From positions 248,001-312,000 of the forward strand of contig JANSWO010000001.1 in the NCBI GenBank assembly GCA_024743435.1: a stretch of 64,000 nucleotides of DNA, written 5' to 3'. Under the pieces are notes generated by a model that was not told the DNA's origin, ran no database searches, and saw only the letters and a program-made list of their open reading frames with translations. The stretch is from Pseudomonadaceae bacterium (GTDB lineage Bacteria; Pseudomonadota; Gammaproteobacteria; Pseudomonadales; Azotimanducaceae). Within the stretch, counting starts at the first letter, position 1. Each line of letters starts with the position of its first letter. Shown piece after piece: positions 36,477 to 45,735 of this stretch. A program made the position numbers and the translations under genes.

Positions 36477-38173
36477 ATCCAGACTCCAATTCGCTTACGC
36501 ATGTAAGCCCCGACGAGAATTGTGGCGACGCAACCAACAATTGTCATTACCGCCACGATAATCCAGTGTCCGTCGAGGTGGCTTTCTCCCAGCATCGGCG
36601 ATCGCAGAATCTCCACAAAATGGGTCAAGGGGTTCCAATCTGCAATGATTCTCCTGAGCCCCGTAGATTCCTCGTAGACCCACAGAACCGGCGTTGTAAA
36701 AAACAATAGTCGGGTAAGGGCAAGGACTAGTTGGGTGATGTCGTGAAATCGTGAACTGACTATGCCGATTAGATAGTGAATCCATATTGAATTGAGAATG
36801 AGCAGGGCAATTCCCGGCAGAATCAGCCACACGGAATCTGCTACGGGGTATCGCAACCAAGCCAATAGTGCAAAGCACAATGTAAGCTGAATCGCTAGCG
36901 TGATCAGGTTCTTGAGAACGCTTTTGTAGACGTACACCGAGTACGGTAGCGAGCTTCCGAGTATCCAAGCTCTATTGCCAGAGAAAACGTTACACCCATC
37001 CGTGATGGAATTGCTGACGAAGAGAAAAGCTGCCAATCCGAATGATGCATACACGAGAAAGGACTCTGCACTCATGCTGCTGAAGTGGCCAAAAACGGCC
37101 GAAATGGCGGCGACGAAAATTGCGAAGGATATTCCGATCCATGCCATGCCGAATGCGGTCCGGCGGTACTTGTTCGAAATTTCTTCGAAAGCGAAACTGG
37201 TCCATACCCTCCAGCTTTTAGCGCCGTAGAACATATCGAGAGCGAATGGCTTCATGCCGGTCTCGGATTCTGCGCTGTATATTCGATCAGGTTTTACGTC
37301 TACAGCGTTTTTCATGTATTCAATGTATCCCTTCGACCGCCTGGTCTCAGTTGTGTTTTTTTTGTGATTCACGCGCGTTCTGGCGTTTTTAACTGTTGTT
37401 GATGAGATTCCGCCGTCGGCGCCATGGCTCGCAAGGGTGGTGCAGATATGTTCATCAAGGAATGTAAGCGTGCGATCCTCAGGGAGCAAATTTGAAGGTA
37501 TTCCCTTTAGATCGAAGTATTCTTCGAGAGCTTCATACGCAGATGTGCTGGCATTGTGTCTAGAGTCTATTGAGGCGGGCGTTTCGGCCGTTTGCCCGAG
37601 CAGTTTCGCGAACTCGCCCACGATTTCGTCCGAGTATTGTAGTGTTCTGACCCTAAACTGACCGCGGCCAGCCAGTAGATATGCGATGTTCTCGTAAAAT
37701 CGCACAACGGCTTGCTGGTCAAGTGAGTAGCCGTTGATGTGGGTTGTGCGGCTTGCATCGAAATCGTCGAAATCGAATTGTCCCGTCTTCACGGACTGGC
37801 AAATTAGGCTTTCAAGCCAAGGAGTATTGTCGCGTAGAACAACGACCACTTCGACCTTTCGGTTGCCGAGTAGTGGCAAAATCTGGTCTATCAAATTGCT
37901 TTCCGAGAGCGTCTCCACGCGACTCAATAGCTCGTCGGATACGACCAAATACCGGGCATCGTTGTTGGTCAGAAACTGCCGCAGCGACTCCTTGTCTTCG
38001 CTCGATGCGTGTCGCTTCACGGCTTCATAGAACAATCGACTTTGCACGATTCCCTTGTCTCTAGAGGGAGTGAATTGAATGTGCCCGGATTGATGAAGCT
38101 CGCGGCAGCGAATTTGTATCGCTGTGGAGGCTGTTTTAGGTAAGCCTACGTGGATCAGAAGGGTATCAAGCAT
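36473..38173 (-). CDS. Fusion of a sulfotransferase-like domain to an ABC-2 polysaccharide export permease
   Basis: 566 residues in one uninterrupted frame. Residues 1-250 look like a PAPS-dependent sulfotransferase: P-loop IHVGLPKTASTAIQ (7-20) and a 3'-phosphate-type segment VVVVLRDNTPWLESL (109-123). A polar linker (about 255-285) leads to a permease (about 310-566) with six hydrophobic segments and Wzm/TagG-like features (SFAFEEISNKYRRTAFGMAW, WNPLTHFVEILRSP). An internal ATG (residue 287) could give a free permease of 281 residues, but the best purine-rich site is about 15 bases away, so the fused form is favoured. Pairs with the ATPase gene (four-base overlap) and overlaps the upstream glycosyltransferase gene by 8 bases. 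Confidence 0.82.
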   Translation of the reverse strand: MLDTLLIHVGLPKTASTAIQIRCRELHQSGHIQFTPSRDKGIVQSRLFYEAVKRHASSEDKESLRQFLTNNDARYLVVSDELLSRVETLSESNLIDQILPLLGNRKVEVVVVLRDNTPWLESLICQSVKTGQFDFDDFDASRTTHINGYSLDQQAVVRFYENIAYLLAGRGQFRVRTLQYSDEIVGEFAKLLGQTAETPASIDSRHNASTSAYEALEEYFDLKGIPSNLLPEDRTLTFLDEHICTTLASHGADGGISSTTVKNARTRVNHKKNTTETRRSKGYIEYMKNAVDVKPDRIYSAESETGMKPFALDMFYGAKSWRVWTSFAFEEISNKYRRTAFGMAWIGISFAIFVAAISAVFGHFSSMSAESFLVYASFGLAAFLFVSNSITDGCNVFSGNRAWILGSSLPYSVYVYKSVLKNLITLAIQLTLCFALLAWLRYPVADSVWLILPGIALLILNSIWIHYLIGIVSSRFHDITQLVLALTRLLFFTTPVLWVYEESTGLRRIIADWNPLTHFVEILRSPMLGESHLDGHWIIVAVMTIVGCVATILVGAYMRKRIGVWI

Positions 38174-39332
38174 CGTCGCACGCAGCTTGGATCAGGCAGG
38201 CCGCCGTAGAGTCAGCGGATCGTTGCCAACTGAAGCTGTTCCGGGTTCTCTGGGCTAGATCTTGGGCTGTTTGCTCTGAAATGTTGGTGCTGAAAAGACT
38301 ACCCATGGTTTTGGCAATTTGTTCTATATTGTCCGGCTCAAAAGATTCGCCTGATGCCCCCACCAACTCTGGAAGCGCGCCACAGTTGGCGTATGCTACC
38401 CGCTTTCCGAATCCCATTGCCTCTACTGCCGGTAACCCGAACCCTTCGTTTAGCGAAGGGACAACCACAAAGTGGCAATTGGCGTATAAGCTTGCCAATT
38501 CTTCATCGGTGGGCGACCTCGTCTCTACACTCGCAGAAATGCCGAGCTCTTTTATCAATTCGGGTACGTCTGGACCCCACCCAGGGGTGCCAGCCAATAT
38601 GAGTTTTATCGGCACCTTGGTAGAGCCGAGTAGGGTTCTCCAAGCTCGCAGCAGCGAAGGAATGTTCTTTCGTGGCTCGAAAGTGCCTACGAACAGCGCA
38701 TACGGGGTCCTTTCTGTTTCCGCCAGATCGTATCGTGTCGAATCATCGAATGAGCTGGCGTTGTAGATTACCTCTATCTTCTCGTCAGTGTTTGGAACTA
38801 TCTCGGCGATTCTCGATCTCGTGTGTTGGGATACGGCGATGATTTTCTTTGCTTTGCGTAGTGAAAGCGAGTAGAGCCTGCGTTCCGATCGGCTGCCTCT
38901 GGACGCCATAGTTTCAGGAAAGTCCCAGGAGATTGTGTCGTGCGCGGTTACCACACACGGTTTCATACAAGCCAGGGGAAGGTGATGTCTCGGGCTCCAG
39001 AAAACATCGATGTTGTCCATAGCCGCCCAAACTGGAAATAGAAGTTGGTTGGAGACGCGGGAGACCCCTGCCCTGAAGAGTTGATTTGAGAAGCGGTGTT
39101 CGTTGCCAAAGTGGCAGCTTTGGTCGGCGCCATACAGCACTAGCTGAAGAGAATCTGAGTACTTAGGCGTGCTCAGTACGTCTACGAGCTGATGCAGATA
39201 TCGTCCTATTCCCGTTCGGGGGTAACGTAAGGGGCGAGCGTCCACGCCGACCCGTATCACCTTGCCTTTGGCAAGCCTGAATGATGCGCCTGAATCTGTG
39301 TCTCCAAACTGTTCAAGCTTTAAAGGGGGCAT
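38166..39332 (-). CDS. Family 4 glycosyltransferase (WbdA/mannosyltransferase-like)
   Basis: 388 residues, GT-B. RVGVDARPLRYPRTGIGRYL opens the acceptor half, after a 28-residue tail. The donor half has YALFVGTFEPRKNIPSLLRAW, KLILAGTPGWG and VPSLNEGFGLPAVEAMGFGK with the conserved EX7E glutamates. The style is that of mannosyl- or rhamnosyltransferases in O-antigen clusters; with manC, gmd and fcl in the island a GDP-sugar donor is plausible. First gene of the leftward group; its promoter must be in the 103-base space shared with the divergent glycosyltransferase gene. Confidence 0.88.
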   Translation of the reverse strand: MPPLKLEQFGDTDSGASFRLAKGKVIRVGVDARPLRYPRTGIGRYLHQLVDVLSTPKYSDSLQLVLYGADQSCHFGNEHRFSNQLFRAGVSRVSNQLLFPVWAAMDNIDVFWSPRHHLPLACMKPCVVTAHDTISWDFPETMASRGSRSERRLYSLSLRKAKKIIAVSQHTRSRIAEIVPNTDEKIEVIYNASSFDDSTRYDLAETERTPYALFVGTFEPRKNIPSLLRAWRTLLGSTKVPIKLILAGTPGWGPDVPELIKELGISASVETRSPTDEELASLYANCHFVVVPSLNEGFGLPAVEAMGFGKRVAYANCGALPELVGASGESFEPDNIEQIAKTMGSLFSTNISEQTAQDLAQRTRNSFSWQRSADSTAACLIQAACDDA

Positions 39333-39435
39333 GGGACTGGCTCGTAATCGGGGGAGGTATTTTACTGCGGTTCGGCTCCGTTGCTGATGTATTATCTACC
39401 TTCTGTTTGACGGTTACTGGAAGGATCCTTGGACC

Positions 39436-40761
39436 ATGCGCATCGCGATAGTCAGCCCGTTGCCATCGTATCCGGTATTTAATGGAGCCAAGCAGCGCAT
39501 TGTAACGTTGGGAGGCTTTCTCAAGGCTCGTGGCCACAGTCTTCACTACATATACTTCGCGACTGAAGGCATGAATGCGACTCAATATGAGGGCATGAAG
39601 CAGCAATGGGATACGGTCACATTTGTCCGGCGTCGAGGTGCCTTTGAACGTTCAAGGGGAGAGTACTTTGGTGTTGACGACTGGTGCCAGCCGCATCTGG
39701 TCGATGAGGTTCAGGAGACAATCGGGGCCCTAGGCTGCGATGCAGTTATCGTAAACTATGTTTTCCTGTCCAAAGTGTTTGAGGGAATTGACAGTTCTGT
39801 ACTGAAGATACTCGATACTCATGATCGAATGAGCGGAAGGTTGGAGCTTTACAAGGAGATTGGTGAGGCCCCAGGCTTCTTTTACACCACAGAAGACGAG
39901 GAAAAGATTGGGTTGTCTCGGGCAGATATCGTGCTTGCAATCCAGGAAAACGAGGCTCGTTATTTTCGAGACGCTGGCATTGAAGACGTTCGAATAATCG
40001 GTCATCTTCCCCAGAAATCCGTCCCTCGGCCCACTGACAACGAGGTTCCGAAAGTGGGGTTTGTCGGTAGTGCTAACAAATTCAACATCGCTTCGCTGAC
40101 TCAACTCATTGACGAGATCGGTGACTCGGACGTGCCCTACGAATTGCACATCGCCGGCTCCGTAGGCAACCGGCTAGACCGCACGCCTAGCTACGTACAT
40201 ACGTCAGGGTTTGTCGATGACTTGACAGCATTTTACCAGGGCCTCGACGTTGTTGTCGTTCCGCTTGTTGTCGGGACCGGCCAAAAAATCAAGACTATCG
40301 AAGCGATGTCCTATGGAAAGCCGGTTGTATCCACTGGGATAGGGTTCGACGGAATTCCCGTTCGGCACGAAATGCACTCATGCGGCGATTTAGCATCTAT
40401 TGTCCGCTCGTTGAATGATGTGGTTTTACAGCCTCGTCTGTTGGAGGATGTAACGCTGGCGACACAAGCTTCGTTCGAGGAGTATGAGACGGCCACAATG
40501 GGAGCTATGGAAGAGATTCTTGCCGCTTTCCAGCATGACGTTAAAGGCAACTCCGATGCTGGTTTCTGCAGGCTCAAGCGAGTATGGCAGGAGTCCGTGG
40601 ACCGTGACTTTGAGCAGGGGAATAGCGCTAACAGCTCCGATGGAAGGATTTCGGAGCTGCTCGATGAGACCATCAGTACCTCATTTGCGAAGAATCCGCT
40701 AGCGAAGTATCGGAGCTACAAGGCTCTTGCCGAAGAATATGCCCGAACCCGCGGAGCTTAG
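39436..40761 (+). CDS. Family 4-like glycosyltransferase
   Basis: 441 residues. MRIAIVSPLPSYPVFNGAKQ starts a GT-B acceptor domain. The C-terminal half has VGFVGSANKFNIASL, a VVVVPLVVGTGQKIKTIEAM motif in place of the usual EGFG block, and SYGKPVVSTGIGFDGIP, as in the glycosyltransferase group that shows GTGxKxK. A helical C-terminal extension of about 80 residues is present. First of four rightward genes with short gaps or overlaps; AAGGATCC precedes its ATG. Donor and acceptor unknown. Confidence 0.85.
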   Translation: MRIAIVSPLPSYPVFNGAKQRIVTLGGFLKARGHSLHYIYFATEGMNATQYEGMKQQWDTVTFVRRRGAFERSRGEYFGVDDWCQPHLVDEVQETIGALGCDAVIVNYVFLSKVFEGIDSSVLKILDTHDRMSGRLELYKEIGEAPGFFYTTEDEEKIGLSRADIVLAIQENEARYFRDAGIEDVRIIGHLPQKSVPRPTDNEVPKVGFVGSANKFNIASLTQLIDEIGDSDVPYELHIAGSVGNRLDRTPSYVHTSGFVDDLTAFYQGLDVVVVPLVVGTGQKIKTIEAMSYGKPVVSTGIGFDGIPVRHEMHSCGDLASIVRSLNDVVLQPRLLEDVTLATQASFEEYETATMGAMEEILAAFQHDVKGNSDAGFCRLKRVWQESVDRDFEQGNSANSSDGRISELLDETISTSFAKNPLAKYRSYKALAEEYARTRGA

Positions 40762-40786
40762 CCTACACATAGCCGGAGTTTGACAG

Positions 40787-42604
40787 TTGAAAATATGCCA
40801 TTTCTTCTCTCCCGTAGAAGTAGGTCCCGAATCCGATTTGTTCATGGCGCAGCCGCGGGTCTACGAATCCATGCTGACGGCATCGCGTCATGCGACAAAT
40901 CTGGAGAATAGCCCGGTTTCTGAGCTAGACCTGGTGGCGATACCCGTCGAAAGTCGCGATCTTAGTGTGGTGCCGGGGCAGGGCTTTATCCATGCGCCGA
41001 CGCTAGAGCGGAATCTAACCAGCCTAGGTGGCGAGTTCACTAAGCCTCTGCCGATCTTTGCAGATCTTTGTGCTGCTGCCTTGTCAATCTCGGATGCGGA
41101 TGTTTTCGTTTATACAAACTGCGACATTGGTCTACAACCACACTTCTACCAGTTCGTTTGTGAACAGCTACGACACTTCGAGGCTATCGCCGTCAATCGT
41201 AGGACTATCGATGACTCCGAGCAAAATCGGCATAGCCTTGCATCTTGCTTGGCTGAAGTTGGTAAAAAACATCCCGGGTTTGACTGTTTCGTAATGAGGC
41301 GAGATTTTCTTCAAGTCGCAGACTTTCGGGAGGCTGTGGTAGGGGGAAACTGGATCGGCCGGGTCATACTTGCAAACGTCCTGGCACGTCACAAGAGTTT
41401 TAGAGTATTCATCGATGAGCATCTTACCTTCCACCTAGGCGATGACCGGGCCTGGAACTCTAGTACAAGCAATCCGATACACAGCCACAATGAGCGGTGT
41501 TTAGTCGAGATTTGTGAGTCGGCTCTCGCTGCGGGTTGCGAGAACTCATCCGCGATGGAGGCGCTAGTAAGTCAGCACGTCAAGGGTCGTGCCTTGCGCT
41601 TCGATGGGGCGTTTGTAAACTCATTCTCTACTGTGCCCGAGCGGCTACAACAGGATCCCGTTTTCGTAACGGGGTTTCCGCGTTCGGGCACAACGCTGAT
41701 GCAATTGTTGCTAGCTACGCAAGGTCTGCTGACGGCGCCGGAGACTCATTTTTACAGAATTCTTCGTCAGTTGAATCTGGAGCACTCCACTTGGCTGAAT
41801 CAAACTGACGCCCAGCGATTTGTTACGCATCTCGAGTCGGCAGTAGATTTATCTGGTCTGAAGTTTGAGATCAGCGGCTCTGGGTGTGGCGTCGACGATT
41901 TGTTCGTCCGAACCGTTACGTACCTAATGGAGGGGCAAGGCAATCCATCGACCCAGCGGTGGATGGAGAAAACGCCTGATCACGTTCACTCGTTGTTCCG
42001 AATTCGTGAGGATTATCCTCGAGTCAAATCGGTCTACATGATCCGCAACCCAATTGAAGCCTTCGATTCATGGCGTAGAGTGGCGTCTGGTTGGGGTGGG
42101 CAGGAAAAATCGATACTTGAGCTTTGTCAGATGTGGCAGGCGTCGATTGCCTCTGCGAAAGCTTTTAAGCGCGACTTCCCCAATGAACTGATGTTTGTGA
42201 AGCTTGAAGATCTCCAGAAGACACCGCGATCTGTCGTTCAAAAGGTCTGTGGTTTCCTAGGGATACCTTTCCATGCGGAATTGCTAGACGACCGTGAAGA
42301 ATACTCCGATATCGCCATCGGTCGGGGGGAATCGTGGAAGAAAGAAAGTGCTGGCGCGATTGCGACGAAAGACGCCTCTGAGTTCCGTGCTCTTACTGAA
42401 CACGAGAAGAGAATGGTTGGTATTGCCTTAGGCGAGACTATGCGAGAGTTTTCGTTTCCCATACCTGAGGCGAAACTCGACAGCTTTGATGCAGGTGATT
42501 TTATTGAAATTCTGCGCTCGGTTGATTCTATTGCGGTAGAACCCGGTATTCGAAACCGGGTGTCAGGCCTAGTGCGAGCGGCCAAAGGGCGATTGCTGGG
42601 GTGA
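40787..42604 (+). CDS. Two-domain protein: unknown N-terminal domain plus C-terminal sulfotransferase
   Basis: 605 residues from a TTG start. The C-terminal domain (about 288-600) is a PAPS-dependent sulfotransferase: 5'-phosphosulfate loop VTGFPRSGTTLMQLLL (295-309), MEKTPDHVHSLFRI and the 3'-phosphate motif VYMIRNPIEAFDSWR. The N-terminal 270 residues are not recognised with certainty; DADVFVYTNCDIGLQPHFY and NRRTIDDSE suggest a GT-A-like nucleotide-sugar domain, but no full DXD signature is confirmed. Proposed to add sulfate to the island's glycan, possibly after adding a sugar (inference). Lies 25 bases after the upstream transferase gene. Confidence 0.8.
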   Translation: MKICHFFSPVEVGPESDLFMAQPRVYESMLTASRHATNLENSPVSELDLVAIPVESRDLSVVPGQGFIHAPTLERNLTSLGGEFTKPLPIFADLCAAALSISDADVFVYTNCDIGLQPHFYQFVCEQLRHFEAIAVNRRTIDDSEQNRHSLASCLAEVGKKHPGFDCFVMRRDFLQVADFREAVVGGNWIGRVILANVLARHKSFRVFIDEHLTFHLGDDRAWNSSTSNPIHSHNERCLVEICESALAAGCENSSAMEALVSQHVKGRALRFDGAFVNSFSTVPERLQQDPVFVTGFPRSGTTLMQLLLATQGLLTAPETHFYRILRQLNLEHSTWLNQTDAQRFVTHLESAVDLSGLKFEISGSGCGVDDLFVRTVTYLMEGQGNPSTQRWMEKTPDHVHSLFRIREDYPRVKSVYMIRNPIEAFDSWRRVASGWGGQEKSILELCQMWQASIASAKAFKRDFPNELMFVKLEDLQKTPRSVVQKVCGFLGIPFHAELLDDREEYSDIAIGRGESWKKESAGAIATKDASEFRALTEHEKRMVGIALGETMREFSFPIPEAKLDSFDAGDFIEILRSVDSIAVEPGIRNRVSGLVRAAKGRLLG

Positions 42605-42608
42605 GCGC

Positions 42609-44999
42609 TTGAAACCTTACATACCGGTTAAGGCTTCACCTCTGGACTACTTTGGGCAGCATGGTGAGGACTACGTAATCCTAGAGGCGTTCGAAGGTCG
42701 TCGAGGTACTTACGTGGATGTAGGTGCCTTCGATGGAATCTATCTCAGCAATAGCTATGCACTTGAACTGAATGGCTGGCAAGGCATATGCGTGGAGCCG
42801 CAACACGACATATATGGTTTTCTAGAGAAGCAACGGCCTAATTCCATCAACGTTAACGTCGCGTGTGGCGCATCAGAAAGTGAGATGGAACTGCTTAAGG
42901 ATGAGACCGGGCTGCTTAGCCATCTCTCTTCTGTCGGCTCTGGGCTCTCAGGAGAGACGCTTGCCGAGAAGCAGTTAGTGCGCGTCACTTCGCTCGATGT
43001 GATTCTAGGCGAGCACCATATTGAGCAAGAACCTCTCGATGTAGTGACAATCGATGTAGAAGGTGCTGAACTTCAAGTCCTAGCAGGCTTTGACTTTGGG
43101 AGATGGAGCCCGGCTCTTTGCGTCATCGAGGCAAACAACTCCGAAGCGGCCGAGCTACTCGATAAGCATATGATCGAGCAGGGTTATCTGCTTTCCAAAA
43201 CTCTTCGAGTTAACAGGTTCTACACTCGAGACGTAGAGATGCATGAGCGGGTGCAGAGTATTGACGTCAGCTGCGTGATCGCGAGGCAACTTCACCCTAA
43301 AGGAATAGAGCTGACAGATTCTCGAATAGCATCTGGCAAAATCATGATCGGGGGACAGTCGTTCTTGCTCCCGGATCTTGTGGAGATCAAGCGCGAAGGT
43401 GATCGACTGCGGTCTGTCCTCGTTGCTGCGCAGTCCAGGCTACGGGAATCGGATGCGCTAGCGGAAGAGTTGAAAGCGTCCTCCGAAGAATTGTCTGTGG
43501 AGTCAGACGCGCTCCGTAGCGAGAAAGCTTTGTTGGCAAAGCAATTTATGGAGTTGGAGGCACGAACCCGAGGTTTAGAGGCGGAGCGTCGACGGGTGGA
43601 AGAGCTGGCTTCTGACGAGAAACGAAGCTACGAGTTCTCGATCACTCAACTCAAGGGTGATTACCAGAAACTCTTGCTCGAACGCGATGACGCCAAAGCG
43701 ACGTTCGAGTCTCAACTTAAGTTGGAGAAAGAGAGGGTAGCGAAGCTTGAAGGCCAATTGAGTGAATCATCGATAGCAAGGCGCAGAGAGCAGCAATCTG
43801 TAGAAAAGCTGAGCGTGGAGCTTGAAGAGCGTCAGCTGGAGGTCGCTGAACTTACCAGGCAGCTTGAGATTGAGAGAGGTCGAACTGAGCAAGTGGAGCA
43901 CGAGATCGAGCTGTCTTCTGCGCTTGAAAATAGTTTGGTCAGTGCGCTCGATGCGAGGGAGCTACAAGTTCGAGACATCCTGAATAGCCGGTCTTTCCGG
44001 GCGATTGACAAGATTCGAAGGGTGCGCCGAAAGCGACCTGGCTCTACGGTGGCGGCAGCGAACTCGATTCACGCGTCTATCTCGGAAGCGCCGCTGACAT
44101 ACGGAATTCACCATCGGCATGGTTGGGATTCAATAGCCGGTTCGCTGATCGCATCATCGGACCACGCTGGGCCGCTACTTGAGCCTTTCTTGGAAAGCCG
44201 CTTCGCCTGGCCAACAAGTTCTGGCCCTTTTGAGCAACCTTGGTTTGGCATTGCCCATGTGCCGGGAAGCTACCCAGGCTGGTTTGACGGTGCTCAGAAC
44301 TTCAAGGTCATCTCTAGAACGCGGAAATTTAAGGAGAGCTCAGAACATCTTTCCGGTGTTTTGTGCTTGTCCCAGCATCATGCCAATGAAGTTTCGGAGC
44401 TGGTTTCCTGTCCGGTATCGGTAGCTCACCATCCTGCGGTCTATGACGTCCCGCTGTGGCACGCTAACGAAGGGCCGTACGATTGTCTGCAAGTCGGATG
44501 GTGGTTGCGTAAGTTGACCAGTATCTACAGGCTGCCGCCTGCATCGTGGCTTGCCCGGCGGATTGTCCTGACCGGGTGTGAACAGGGTCACTACAGACGG
44601 CTACTTGAGCAGGAGGCGGCTGCTCAAGACTTCAAGTACAGAGATAGTCCTGAAGTGGTGCTCTTTCCGCGACAGCAAGACCAGGAATACGATAAATTAC
44701 TTACGCGTTGCGTAGTCTTGTTCGATTTCTGGGATCTTAGTGCCAGCAATTTGCTGATGGAGTGTATAGCGAGAGCCACTCCCGTACTTTGTCGACGACA
44801 TGCCGCGGCGATCGAGTATTTGGGGGCAGAATATCCTCTCTACTTTGAAGACCTTGAGGAACTCGCTTCTCTGTCGTCATCGGATGTACTTGCGGCGCAC
44901 GAATATCTTCTAATGGCGCGAGAAAGTAAGCGGTTCACTGAGGCTAGGTTCCTTGAGCAGGTCGCTGCGTTCTCCAGGCTGATATCGGCCGATGGCTGA
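42609..44999 (+). CDS. FkbM-family methyltransferase, long coiled coil and C-terminal glycosyltransferase-like domain
   Basis: 796 residues from a TTG four bases after the preceding stop. Residues 10-215 form a FkbM SAM methyltransferase: GTYVDVGAFDGIYLSNSYA (motif I), ICVEPQ, VVTIDVEGAELQVLAGFD. From about 260 to 465 the sequence is heptad-rich and charged (Leu, Glu, Lys, Arg), a long coiled coil. The tail from about 490 resembles a GT-B transferase C-terminal half (WWLRKLTSIY, then VVLFDFWDLSASNLLMECIARATPVL). The domain order recalls WbdD, whose methyltransferase and coiled coil end and measure O9a chains, but without its kinase. The role as terminator/ruler is inference. Confidence 0.78.
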   Translation: MKPYIPVKASPLDYFGQHGEDYVILEAFEGRRGTYVDVGAFDGIYLSNSYALELNGWQGICVEPQHDIYGFLEKQRPNSINVNVACGASESEMELLKDETGLLSHLSSVGSGLSGETLAEKQLVRVTSLDVILGEHHIEQEPLDVVTIDVEGAELQVLAGFDFGRWSPALCVIEANNSEAAELLDKHMIEQGYLLSKTLRVNRFYTRDVEMHERVQSIDVSCVIARQLHPKGIELTDSRIASGKIMIGGQSFLLPDLVEIKREGDRLRSVLVAAQSRLRESDALAEELKASSEELSVESDALRSEKALLAKQFMELEARTRGLEAERRRVEELASDEKRSYEFSITQLKGDYQKLLLERDDAKATFESQLKLEKERVAKLEGQLSESSIARRREQQSVEKLSVELEERQLEVAELTRQLEIERGRTEQVEHEIELSSALENSLVSALDARELQVRDILNSRSFRAIDKIRRVRRKRPGSTVAAANSIHASISEAPLTYGIHHRHGWDSIAGSLIASSDHAGPLLEPFLESRFAWPTSSGPFEQPWFGIAHVPGSYPGWFDGAQNFKVISRTRKFKESSEHLSGVLCLSQHHANEVSELVSCPVSVAHHPAVYDVPLWHANEGPYDCLQVGWWLRKLTSIYRLPPASWLARRIVLTGCEQGHYRRLLEQEAAAQDFKYRDSPEVVLFPRQQDQEYDKLLTRCVVLFDFWDLSASNLLMECIARATPVLCRRHAAAIEYLGAEYPLYFEDLEELASLSSSDVLAAHEYLLMARESKRFTEARFLEQVAAFSRLISADG

Positions 45000-45735
45000 T
45001 AGGCCGGCCGTCACCCTGGTGCTGCCGGTGCTCAACAATCTATCTGGCTTGAAGCGAGCACTGGCCTCGGTAACTAGCGTGAACGTTCAGATTGTCGTTG
45101 TTGACGGTGGCTCGTCAGACGGAAGCTATGAGTACCTCGCATCACAGGTTTGTCCCGAGCTAGTTGTTGTACGTCAGCGTGGCATTGGAATAGCAGCTGC
45201 ATTTAACGAGGGTATCTCGTGTGCTGACGGGAGTTATGTGTGTTGCATGGGCTCCGACGACGTATGGACGGAAGAGCTGAATGCGTTTGTCTCTAGTCTC
45301 GGCAGCTTTCCATCTGGCGACGTAGATATCTTTTTCGGTGCGACTCGATTTCGTGACGAGGAACAGCCGAGCGTTTGCAGGGTTCGCCACCCGAAGCCAT
45401 CGTTACTGTGGTTTAGGATGTGGGTCTTTCATTCAGCCATGATTGTGTCGAAAGAAACCTATGCCAACGTTGGTGTCTACGATACAAACTATGCCTTAGC
45501 GATGGATAGTAATTGGGTCCATCGAGCGATGCGCGCTGGTATCACTTACTCAGTGAGCAATGAAGTTTGGTCGGAGGTCGCTCTTGGTGGTAGAAGCGAT
45601 CGTCATTACGCCTCTGCTTTGCGCGAGTACCGAAAATCTTTGATCGAGACAGGATTGACGAATCCAGTGGTGGCGACAGCGGGATATCTCGCGGTTCGTG
45701 GTCTGAAAACACTGGCGGGGATTTTCCGGCCCTAA
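44992..45735 (+). CDS. Family 2 glycosyltransferase
   Basis: 247 residues, GT-A fold. Opening VTLVLPVLNNLSGLKRALAS, then VVVDGGSSDGSYEYLAS, GIGIAAAFNEGISCADG and the metal-binding CMGSDDVWTEE are characteristic. Inverting transferase, donor unknown. The start overlaps the FkbM fusion gene by 8 bases and the stop overlaps the convergent fcl by four. Last gene of the rightward group. The C-terminus has a hydrophobic stretch but no clear membrane helix. Confidence 0.9.
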   Translation: MADRPAVTLVLPVLNNLSGLKRALASVTSVNVQIVVVDGGSSDGSYEYLASQVCPELVVVRQRGIGIAAAFNEGISCADGSYVCCMGSDDVWTEELNAFVSSLGSFPSGDVDIFFGATRFRDEEQPSVCRVRHPKPSLLWFRMWVFHSAMIVSKETYANVGVYDTNYALAMDSNWVHRAMRAGITYSVSNEVWSEVALGGRSDRHYASALREYRKSLIETGLTNPVVATAGYLAVRGLKTLAGIFRP

